Source: Bacillota bacterium
Lineage (GTDB): Bacteria; Bacillota; Clostridia; Christensenellales; UMGS416
Direction of reading: 5' to 3'
DNA: 24,733 nt
NCBI GenBank assembly: GCA_023428265.1
Contig: JAEYYW010000132.1
Coordinates: 1 to 24,733, forward strand
Shown here: positions 1 through 5,785 of the stretch, in pieces
Layout: every line of letters begins with the position of its first letter
How positions within the stretch are numbered: the first letter of the stretch is position 1
Notes under the pieces: generated by a model
What the model was told of the DNA's origin: nothing
The model's database searches: none
Seen by the model: only the letters and a program-made list of their open reading frames with translations
Position numbers and translations under genes: made by a program

Positions 1-39
1 TCCAAGGTGCTGGCCAAGCTTCGGGCGAAGCTGGGATGA
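1..39 (+). CDS. C-terminal end of a gene, probably flagellar sigma factor (SigD/FliA)
   Basis: Only the last 12 codons are present, reading SKVLAKLRAKLG and then TGA. Sigma-28 factors end their region 4 helix-turn-helix with a pattern like SRVSQxHSKAxxKLRxKL, and this tail matches that pattern. The next gene is a SwrB-like protein, which in Bacillus directly follows sigD, so the context agrees. With so few residues the identity is an inference; other short Lys/Leu-rich tails cannot be excluded. The stop lies 36 bases before the next start, so the two are probably co-transcribed. Confidence 0.5.
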   Translation, partial: SKVLAKLRAKLG

Positions 40-75
40 GAAAGTTGCCGCCCGAAAGGCGGAAGGAGTACTTGC

Positions 76-618
76 ATGGGTTTTGAGCCATATCTTTTTG
101 CTGCGTTTCTTTTTTTGCTGATCTGCGTTCTGCTGTTTTTATACAGGCGCTTCATCGTGTTACCCAACGGCAAGAAGGCTTCCGCCGAGGCGGAGGCACA
201 AGGCCGTGAAAAGGAGGAGCGTCTCTTCCGCCTTTACCAGAACATCGAGGAGATGATGGACAACTTCGAGGGATATCTGGAAGACACCCGGGAGCAAATG
301 GAGTCGGTGAAGGCTGAGGTTGCCAGGCAGCAACAGCAGATCGGAGAGCTGATCGAGCATGCCGAGGCCATTGAGGCAAGGACCCTTTCGGCAATAGACT
401 CGGTGCGGGGCGGAAGGCACGCCAGGCAGGAGCAGCAACCGGAAGAAGCCGACAAGCCTGCCGCTGTCTCCGGAAAAAAGGGGAAGCAGGACGCCGTGCG
501 CGAGCTGCTGAACAAAGGGATGACCGTGGAGCAGATCGCACAGAAGATGGAGCTCAGCATCAATGAGGTCAAGCTGGTCGTATACGGCATGATGAGCAGG
601 CCTGTGGAAAAGAAATAG
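76..618 (+). CDS. SwrB-like membrane-anchored coiled-coil protein (DUF6115-like)
   Basis: The protein has 180 residues. One membrane segment lies at about residues 5-27, followed by a basic stretch (YRRF). A long charged helical region at about 36-105 is probably a coiled coil, and a low-complexity linker runs to about 130. The C-terminal 45 residues form a small helix-turn-helix-like module (AVRELLNKGMTVEQIAQKME..INEVKLVVYGM). This architecture matches Bacillus SwrB/YlxL, which follows sigD at the end of the fla/che operon and promotes assembly of the flagellar export apparatus. The start is supported by GGAAGGAG about 8 bases upstream. A strong terminator follows, so this is the last gene of its operon. 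Family assignment rests on architecture and position rather than strong sequence identity. Confidence 0.6.
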   Translation: MGFEPYLFAAFLFLLICVLLFLYRRFIVLPNGKKASAEAEAQGREKEERLFRLYQNIEEMMDNFEGYLEDTREQMESVKAEVARQQQQIGELIEHAEAIEARTLSAIDSVRGGRHARQEQQPEEADKPAAVSGKKGKQDAVRELLNKGMTVEQIAQKMELSINEVKLVVYGMMSRPVEKK

Positions 619-635
619 GCCGCTGCGTGAAACTT

Positions 636-662
636 GCCCGCAGAAATGCGGGCTTTTTCTTT
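636..662 (+). terminator. Rho-independent terminator after the SwrB-like gene
   Basis: GCCCGC, loop AGAAAT and GCGGGC form a perfect 6-bp GC stem at 636-653, followed by TTTTTCTTTCTTT. It closes the upstream flagellar-type operon 18 bases after the stop codon. Confidence 0.85.
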
Positions 663-714
663 CTTTGCCGCCCGCGACACCGGATGCTTGGTGAAAAAAT
701 TGTTCCGCAGGCCG

Positions 715-743
715 TTGCATTTATGGCAAAGGGATGATATGAT
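715..743 (+). promoter_or_regulatory. Sigma-A type promoter for the aminotransferase operon
   Basis: TTGCAT (715-720), a 17-base spacer and TATGAT (738-743) make a good vegetative promoter. Transcription would begin near 750, giving a leader of about 140 bases. I see no riboswitch or T-box in that leader. Confidence 0.65.
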
Positions 744-868
744 TTAACAAATGAATTTCTGAGAAATCGATGTTGCAAAAAATGCCGAATAGCATGTAGA
801 AATTACTGTTCATATTAGCTGAAAACTTCGATTTTGAAAGTTGGTTCTCCAGAAGATGCAAAATTGGA

Positions 869-888
869 ATGTTACAAGGAGGTAACAT
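869..888 (+). promoter_or_regulatory. Hairpin presenting the ribosome binding site in its loop
   Basis: ATGTTAC (869-875) and GTAACAT (882-888) are perfect 7-base complements enclosing AAGGAG, the Shine-Dalgarno core, as a six-base loop. The start codon follows at 890. This may tune translation or protect the mRNA 5' region; the role is inference. The site decides the start at 890 rather than the in-frame ATG at 869, which forms the hairpin's 5' edge. Confidence 0.5.
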
Positions 889-889
889 C

Positions 890-2083
890 ATGAAGCTTTC
901 GAGAATGGGCCTCGCGGTGGAGGAGAGCGCCACGCTGGCCATTTCCGCCAAAGCAAAAACGCTGAAAGCCGAAGGCCACAGCGTGGTAGACTTCGGGTTG
1001 GGCGAGCCGGACTTTACCACGCCGGAGCACATTTGCGCCGCCGCACGGGAAGCCATGGCCAAAGGGCTGACCCACTATACGCCCGCTGCCGGCACGCTGG
1101 AGCTGCGCACTGCCATCTGCGAGAAGATGCTCAAAGACAATGAGCTCAAGTATACGCCGCGCCAGGTGGTTGTTTCCAACGGCGCAAAGCACTCGCTATA
1201 CAACGCTTTTCTTGCAGTGCTGGACCCCGGCGACGAAGTGTTGATCCCTTCGCCGTGCTGGGTTTCCTATCCGGAGATGGTGAAGATGGCCGGCGCGGTG
1301 CCGGTGCTGGTGCATGCCGGTGAGGAGCAGGGCTTTGTGCCCACCGCCGAGCAAATGGAAGCCGCCTGCACGGAGAAGACAAGGGCCATTGTGCTCAACA
1401 ACCCGGTGAACCCCACCGGCGGCGCTTTCGACAACAAGGAGATTGAGAAGATCGCCGCGCTGGCCGTGAAGCATGATTTGTGGGTCATTTCCGACGAGAT
1501 TTACGAAGTGCTGAGCTTTGACGGCCTCAAGCCCCGCAGCATTGCGAGCTACGGCGAAGAGATCAAGGAGCGCACAATTGTGATCAACGGCGTTTCCAAG
1601 ACCTATGCGATGACAGGCTGGCGCATCGGCTGGGCCGCCGCGCCCACCGAGGCCGCCGCAGTGATGGCCAACATCCAAAGCCAGGCCACCAGCAACCCCA
1701 ACTCCATCGCCCAATATGCCACGATCGCCGCGTTGAAAGGCCCCCACGACGTGGTGGACGGCATGGTGGCGGAGTTTGATCGCCGCAGGAAGCGCATCCA
1801 CGAGCTGGTCAACCAGATTGACGGGCTTTCGGCGATCATGCCCAGGGGCGCGTTCTATCTGTTTATGAATGTGAATCAGATTCTGGGCAAAAAGCTCCGT
1901 GGTGTTGTGATCAAAGACAGCATGGACTTCGCCACGGCGCTGCTGGAGGAAAAGAAGGTTGCCGTTGTGCCGGGCTCCGCGTTCTTTGCCGAGGGTTATG
2001 AGCGGCTCTCTTATGCGCTGAGCATGGAAAACCTGGAGGAAGGCGTGCGGCGGATCAGTGAGTTCGTCGGGATGTTGGAATAG
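890..2083 (+). CDS. aspB: Aspartate aminotransferase (class I, PLP-dependent)
   Basis: This 397-residue fold-type I aminotransferase probably interconverts aspartate and 2-oxoglutarate with oxaloacetate and glutamate in the cytoplasm. Visible motifs: GLGEPDF near residue 37, substrate/PLP loop SNGAKHSLYNAF (about 97-108), NNPVNPTGG (about 170-178), SDEIYE (about 201-206) and the PLP lysine K237 in SKTYAMTGWRIGW. Length and motifs match the Bacillus AspB-type (subgroup Ib) enzymes. The start at 890 is set by AAGGAGGT 6 bases upstream. It probably shares an operon with the next gene, 57 bases on; a small GGCAC..GTGCC hairpin at 2083-2113 lies in that gap. Specificity for aspartate is a family-level inference; related enzymes act on alanine or aromatic amino acids. 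Confidence 0.88.
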   Translation: MKLSRMGLAVEESATLAISAKAKTLKAEGHSVVDFGLGEPDFTTPEHICAAAREAMAKGLTHYTPAAGTLELRTAICEKMLKDNELKYTPRQVVVSNGAKHSLYNAFLAVLDPGDEVLIPSPCWVSYPEMVKMAGAVPVLVHAGEEQGFVPTAEQMEAACTEKTRAIVLNNPVNPTGGAFDNKEIEKIAALAVKHDLWVISDEIYEVLSFDGLKPRSIASYGEEIKERTIVINGVSKTYAMTGWRIGWAAAPTEAAAVMANIQSQATSNPNSIAQYATIAALKGPHDVVDGMVAEFDRRRKRIHELVNQIDGLSAIMPRGAFYLFMNVNQILGKKLRGVVIKDSMDFATALLEEKKVAVVPGSAFFAEGYERLSYALSMENLEEGVRRISEFVGMLE

Positions 2084-2140
2084 GCACCCGCCGCCGGGGC
2101 TCATCCCCGTGCCATGGGATTCGAGTGAGGAGGAAGAAGC

Positions 2141-3541
2141 ATGTCGGTGTTGGAATTCAGCGACAAGACCAATCTGCTGGAGCAGAGCGCCCACAAGTAC
2201 CCGCTGCAGGATGTGGCCCAGCCCAACCTGTATCGGCATCTGTATGAATACACGAGCATCCCAAAGGCGCCGTTCAACCATCGCATGGTTCCCATGGTGA
2301 CGCCAAGCGAGATCTGGATTACCGACACCACGTTTCGCGACGGGCAGCAGAGCCAGTCGCCGTTTACGGTGGAGCAAATCATCACGCTCTTCAAGATGAT
2401 GCACCGGCTGGGAGGCCCCAAGGGCCTGGTTCGTCAGAGCGAGTTCTTTGTCTATACCGACAAAGACAAGGAAGCGCTGCACGAGTGCCTGAACCTGGGT
2501 TATGAGTTCCCGGAAGTGACCACATGGATCCGCGCCACCCAGGGCGACTTCGATCTGGTCAAAAGCCTGGGCGTGAAGGAAACGGGCATTCTGGTGAGCG
2601 CCTCCGATTATCACATCTTCAAAAAGATGAACATGACCCGCTCTCAAGCGTTGGAGCAATACCTGAGTGTGGTCAAGTGCGCGTTGGACAAGGGCATCAA
2701 GCCCCGCTGCCATTTTGAAGACATCACCCGCGCAGACTTTTATGGTTTTGTGGTGCCGTTTGCCACGGAGCTGATGAAGCTGATGAAGGAAAGCGGCATC
2801 CCGATCAAGGTGCGCGCCTGCGACACGCTGGGCCTTGGCATCACCTATCCGGGCGCGGCGCTTCCCCGCAGCGTGCAGGGCATCATCTATGGCTTGAACC
2901 ACTATGCCGGTGTGCCCAGCGAGCTGCTGGAGTGGCATGGCCACAACGATTTCTACAAGGTGGTGCCCAACGCCGCCACCGCCTGGCTCTACGGCTGCTC
3001 CGCGGTGAACTGCGCCCTGATGGGCATCGGCGAGCGCACCGGCAACTGCCCGCTGGAAGCGATGGCCATTGAGTATGCGCAGCTCCGCGGCACCACCGAC
3101 GGCATGGACCTTTCGGTGATCACCGAGATTGCGGACTATTTTGAGCGGGAAATCGGCACGGAGATCCCCGCGAGGATGCCCTTTGTCGGCCGCAACTTCA
3201 ACGCCACCCGCGCCGGCATCCATGCCGACGGGCTTTTGAAGGATGAGGAGATTTATAATATCTTCGACACGCAGAAGATACTGAATCGCCCGCCGGTGGT
3301 TGTGGTGGGGCCCCATTCCGGCGCCGCCGGTCTGGCCTACTGGATCATGGGTTACTTCAAGCCCGTGGGTTTTGTGATTGATAAAAAGCACCCGCTGGTT
3401 GGGTACATGAAGAACCTGATTGACAAGCAGTTTGCCGAGGGGCGCACCACCTCAATGGGCGATGAGGAGATGGAGCTAATGGTGCGGGAGTTTGATGAAG
3501 AGCTCTATATCAAGCTCACCCATCACAGGCACAAGAAGTAG
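2141..3541 (+). CDS. Re-citrate synthase-like / isopropylmalate synthase-family enzyme
   Basis: The protein has 466 residues with an HMGL-like TIM barrel. TDTTFRDGQQ (61-70) carries the metal-binding Asp and catalytic Arg of the DRE-TIM family, and LEWHGHNDF holds the metal-binding His pair H266 and H268. NCALMGIGERTGNCPLEA follows. It lacks a recognisable LeuA regulatory domain at its C-terminus. The wording of the barrel (RQSEFFVYT, YEFPEVTTWIRA, CHFEDITRADFYGF, GITYPGAALPRS) resembles, from memory, the clostridial Re-citrate synthases, which condense acetyl-CoA and oxaloacetate. Such proteins are often mislabelled as isopropylmalate synthases. A 2-oxoacid synthase of another specificity is the alternative. 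Its position after aspartate aminotransferase and opposite PII/Amt suits a role in making 2-oxoglutarate for nitrogen assimilation. The ribosome binding site is GAGGAGG. Confidence 0.72.
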   Translation: MSVLEFSDKTNLLEQSAHKYPLQDVAQPNLYRHLYEYTSIPKAPFNHRMVPMVTPSEIWITDTTFRDGQQSQSPFTVEQIITLFKMMHRLGGPKGLVRQSEFFVYTDKDKEALHECLNLGYEFPEVTTWIRATQGDFDLVKSLGVKETGILVSASDYHIFKKMNMTRSQALEQYLSVVKCALDKGIKPRCHFEDITRADFYGFVVPFATELMKLMKESGIPIKVRACDTLGLGITYPGAALPRSVQGIIYGLNHYAGVPSELLEWHGHNDFYKVVPNAATAWLYGCSAVNCALMGIGERTGNCPLEAMAIEYAQLRGTTDGMDLSVITEIADYFEREIGTEIPARMPFVGRNFNATRAGIHADGLLKDEEIYNIFDTQKILNRPPVVVVGPHSGAAGLAYWIMGYFKPVGFVIDKKHPLVGYMKNLIDKQFAEGRTTSMGDEEMELMVREFDEELYIKLTHHRHKK

Positions 3542-3557
3542 GTCTATGAGAAACACC

Positions 3558-3594
3558 AAGAGAGATCCGGTTTTCCGGGTCTCTCTTTTGTTTT
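3558..3594 (+). terminator. Rho-independent terminator after the citrate synthase-like gene
   Basis: AAGAGAGATCCGG (3558-3570), loop TTTT and CCGGGTCTCTCTT (3575-3587) form a 13-bp stem with one G-U pair, followed by TTGTTTT. It is a strong terminator on the + strand, placed between convergent operons. Confidence 0.9.
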
Positions 3595-3631
3595 AAGACT
3601 TGGAGGAATGTGGTGTTACCCGGAAGCAGAC

Positions 3632-3657
3632 CGAGCCCCCGCAAATGCGGGGGCTCG
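3632..3657 (-). terminator. GC-rich hairpin, probable terminator of the amt-glnB operon
   Basis: CGAGCCCCCGC (3632-3642), loop AAAT and GCGGGGGCTCG (3647-3657) form a perfect 11-bp stem 25 bases beyond the glnB stop. No T-run follows on the minus strand, so termination may be inefficient or the hairpin may serve mainly as a 3' stabiliser. Confidence 0.6.
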
Positions 3658-3682
3658 CGTTCAGTAACTGTTTGTTTTGCGA

Positions 3683-4024
3683 TTACAGTGCGCCTTCGCC
3701 TTCCTCGCCGGTGCGGATGCGCACCACTTCTTCCACAGGGTAGACGAAGATCTTGCCGTCACCAAACTCACCGATCGGGGCGCTGCTGAGGATTGCCTTC
3801 TTCACCGTCGCCACATCGGCGTCTGTCACGACGATTTCCAGCATCACCTTGGGAATCAGGTCCAGCTGGTACTTTTCACCGCGCCACACCTGGGCGATGC
3901 CCTTCTGGTTGCCGTGGCCCACAATGTCGGTGATCATGATGCCCTTGAAGCAGCCGGCCTTTTCCAGCGCCTCGCGCACATCGTTGAGCTTTTCCGGGCG
4001 GATCACTGCCTTAATCGATTTCAT
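3683..4024 (-). CDS. glnB: Nitrogen regulatory protein PII (GlnB/GlnK family)
   Basis: This 113-residue trimeric signalling protein senses 2-oxoglutarate and ATP/ADP and usually gates the ammonium channel encoded beside it. Visible features: the N-terminal MKSIKAVIRPEKLNDVREAL, the T-loop from GHGNQKG to RGEKYQLD with a tyrosine (Y52) at the position uridylylated in enterobacterial GlnB, the IPKVMLEIVV strand, and the B-loop/C-loop region IGEFGDGKIFVYPVEEVVRIRTGEEG. One residue more than E. coli GlnB lies before the T-loop. The start has GGGAGGAG about 7 bases upstream. The gene begins 14 bases after the amt stop, so they form an operon; amt-linked PII proteins are commonly called GlnK. Confidence 0.93.
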   Translation of the reverse strand: MKSIKAVIRPEKLNDVREALEKAGCFKGIMITDIVGHGNQKGIAQVWRGEKYQLDLIPKVMLEIVVTDADVATVKKAILSSAPIGEFGDGKIFVYPVEEVVRIRTGEEGEGAL

Positions 4025-4038
4025 TGCTTTCTCCTCCC

Positions 4039-5403
4039 TTACCTGGCTGCCGGTGCACCGCTGTCTTTGGCTACAGCGCTTGCGGCTTCACCGGACTGCA
4101 CGGTATAGACTGTCCTGCGGGTGACAAACTCCGGATAAGCTTCGTTGCCGTGTTCGCCGATGTCCAGACCCTGGATTTCTTCCTTGAGGCTCACGCGGAT
4201 GCCCATGGTCTTCTTCAGGGCCCACCACACCAGCAGTGAAGCCGGGAACACAAAGGCCGCCACAGAAACAATGCCTAGTAACTGGGTGCCCAGCAGTGTG
4301 AAGCCGCCGCCGAAGAACAGGCCGTTGCCGGTGGCTACGCCGGCAATGCCGTCTTGTGCGAAGAGGCCCACGCAGATTGTACCGAACACGCCGTTGACTA
4401 AGTGGACAGAGGTTGCGCCCACCGGATCGTCCAGCTTCGCTTTGTCAAAGAACACAACAGCCAGCACCACGATGATGCCTGCAATGGCGCCGATGATGAT
4501 TGAGCTGGTCACGCTCACGAAGGCGCAGGAGGCGGTGATGGCGACCAGGCCCGCCAGGCAGCCGTTGATGCTCATGCCCAGATCAGGTTTGCCCAGCAGG
4601 ATCCAGGAGGTCGCTGTGGAGGTGAGCACCGCCACGATGGCCGCGGTGTTGGTGGTCATCAGGATGTGGGAGATGGCCATGGGGTCGGCTGCCATCGTGG
4701 AGCCGGGGTTGAACCCGAACCAGCCCAGCCACAGCACAAACGCGCCGATGGTTGCGATGGAGAGGTTGTGGCCGGGGATGGGGTGAATCTTGCCGTCCGG
4801 CGTGTATTTACCGAAGCGGGGCCCGAGCACGATAATGCCGGCCAATGCCGCCCAGCCGCCCACGGAGTGAACCACAGTGGAGCCGGCGAAATCCCAGAAG
4901 CCCATCGTGGACAGCCAGCCGCCGCCCCAGATCCAGTGGCCGACGATGGGGTAGATGAGCAGTGTGAGCACGAAGGAGAACACGATGAACGCGATATATT
5001 TGATGCGCTCAGCCACAGCGCCGGACACGATCGTGGCCGCTGTGCCGCAGAACACCAACTGGAAGAAGAACTTGGCCCAGAATGGCACGTTGGTCCAGGA
5101 GATGGCGCTGTAAACACCTACATATGCATCGCCTGTGGCGGGGGAATTGTCCGCGCCGCTGGCGAAGAACAGGCCCTTCAGGCCGATGAACGGGTTGCCG
5201 TCTCCAAACATCAGGCCCCAGCCCAAAAGCAGGAAGCCAAGTGACGAGACCGCAAACACAATGAAGTTCTTCGAGAGAATATTCACCGTGTTTTTGGATC
5301 GGGCGAATCCGCTCTCCACCATTGCGAAACCCAGGTTCATAAAGAACACGAGCATCGCGGTAAAGAGCACCCACAGCGTGTCGAGTACCAGTTTGGTGTC
5401 CAT
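4039..5403 (-). CDS. amt: Ammonium transporter (Amt/MEP/Rh family)
   Basis: This 454-residue integral membrane protein conducts ammonium or ammonia across the cytoplasmic membrane as a trimer. Multiple hydrophobic helices are evident. The two pore histidines appear in STVVHSVGGWAAL and ATSVHLVNGVFGT, and the FNPGST and GMSINGCLAGLV motifs are typical. The C-terminal cytoplasmic tail (GIRVSLKEEIQGLDIGEHG..AYPE) is the conserved regulatory tail that contacts PII. An N-terminal signal peptide, as seen in E. coli AmtB, is not obvious. The reading frame stays open upstream through the palindromic leader, but the start at MDTKLVL (5403) is fixed by AAGGAGGAG about 8 bases away. The gene is followed directly by glnB. 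Confidence 0.95.
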   Translation of the reverse strand: MDTKLVLDTLWVLFTAMLVFFMNLGFAMVESGFARSKNTVNILSKNFIVFAVSSLGFLLLGWGLMFGDGNPFIGLKGLFFASGADNSPATGDAYVGVYSAISWTNVPFWAKFFFQLVFCGTAATIVSGAVAERIKYIAFIVFSFVLTLLIYPIVGHWIWGGGWLSTMGFWDFAGSTVVHSVGGWAALAGIIVLGPRFGKYTPDGKIHPIPGHNLSIATIGAFVLWLGWFGFNPGSTMAADPMAISHILMTTNTAAIVAVLTSTATSWILLGKPDLGMSINGCLAGLVAITASCAFVSVTSSIIIGAIAGIIVVLAVVFFDKAKLDDPVGATSVHLVNGVFGTICVGLFAQDGIAGVATGNGLFFGGGFTLLGTQLLGIVSVAAFVFPASLLVWWALKKTMGIRVSLKEEIQGLDIGEHGNEAYPEFVTRRTVYTVQSGEAASAVAKDSGAPAAR

Positions 5404-5417
5404 TCCTACACTCCTCC

Positions 5418-5434
5418 TTATGATGGTATCATAA
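5418..5434 (-). promoter_or_regulatory. Small hairpin abutting the amt ribosome binding site
   Basis: TTATGAT (5418-5424), GGT and ATCATAA (5428-5434) are perfect 7-base complements. On the transcript the 3' arm runs straight into AAGGAGG, so folding would partly occlude the Shine-Dalgarno sequence. Seen in sequence; a regulatory role is inference. Confidence 0.4.
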
Positions 5435-5438
5435 TGAA

Positions 5439-5473
5439 AATGGCGCTCAAATCTCATCGATTTGAGCGCCATT
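5439..5473 (-). promoter_or_regulatory. Perfect 15-bp stem-loop in the amt leader
   Basis: AATGGCGCTCAAATC (5439-5453) and GATTTGAGCGCCATT (5459-5473) pair perfectly around TCATC. On the transcript it is followed by only about four U residues, so it is at best a weak terminator. It could be an attenuator, a protein target or an RNA-stability element. It lies downstream of the predicted amt promoter. Confidence 0.6.
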
Positions 5474-5514
5474 GCTCATTGCGTTGGATGCAATATTATC
5501 TTGTTTCTTTAGTT

Positions 5515-5530
5515 TGTGAGCAAACTCACA
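5515..5530. promoter_or_regulatory. CRP/FNR-like palindromic operator near the amt start site
   Basis: TGTGAGCAAACTCACA is a perfect dyad (6-base arms, 4-base centre) and fits TGTGA-N6-TCACA, the consensus shape of CRP-family sites. It lies just downstream of the predicted amt transcription start (near 5536 on the minus strand), a position where binding would repress. The Bacillus TnrA/GlnR site is TGT-NA-N7-TN-ACA, which is one base longer, so it fits less well. Confidence 0.5.
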
Positions 5531-5542
5531 TTTCGCACTGTT

Positions 5543-5571
5543 ATACTACCATATCGAAATGTTTTGTGCAA
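5543..5571 (-). promoter_or_regulatory. Promoter of the amt-glnB operon
   Basis: On the minus strand, TTGCAC (5571-5566), a 17-base spacer and TAGTAT (5548-5543) form a vegetative-type promoter. The resulting leader is about 130 bases and contains the palindrome and both hairpins listed separately. Confidence 0.6.
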
Positions 5572-5716
5572 GAGTCTATTTATAAAATTGCAATAATTAT
5601 TACACCGGGTTATGCAGATGCCCAATGGGGTGCAATAAATGCAAGCGCATACGTGTACCAATGCATCCGTGTGGGTGAGAATGCTGCTATCCTGGTGTGG
5701 AAAAATCTCACGGCAG

Positions 5717-5745
5717 TTTACAGCGCCTGATTTGCTATATATACT
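5717..5745 (+). promoter_or_regulatory. Promoter of the M14 peptidase gene
   Basis: TTTACA (5717-5722), a 17-base spacer and TATACT (5740-5745) make a strong vegetative-type promoter about 40 bases before the start codon at 5786. It argues against translation from the in-frame ATG at 5639, which lies upstream of the promoter. Confidence 0.65.
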
Positions 5746-5785
5746 GTTTCATACATTTATTGTATGGCGCATGGGGGATGCGGTG

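Noticed and set aside
620..889. Riboswitch or T-box in the aspB leader.
   Set aside because: No specifier-loop, T-box sequence or known aptamer core could be recognised; only the hairpin around the ribosome binding site is clear.
1196..3391. A 731-codon open frame on the minus strand, antisense to the aminotransferase and citrate-synthase-like genes.
   Set aside because: It is His/Gly/Ala-rich with no recognisable domain and mirrors the codon bias of two clear genes on the other strand. Long antisense frames are expected in GC-rich DNA.
5434..5730. A 98-codon open frame on the plus strand covering the amt promoter region.
   Set aside because: Its start comes from the large palindrome. It contains the amt promoter and operator, lacks a ribosome binding site and resembles no protein.
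5639..5785. N-terminal extension of the M14 peptidase frame.
   Set aside because: It lies upstream of or across the TTTACA-17-TATACT promoter and would bury the signal peptide 50 residues in.
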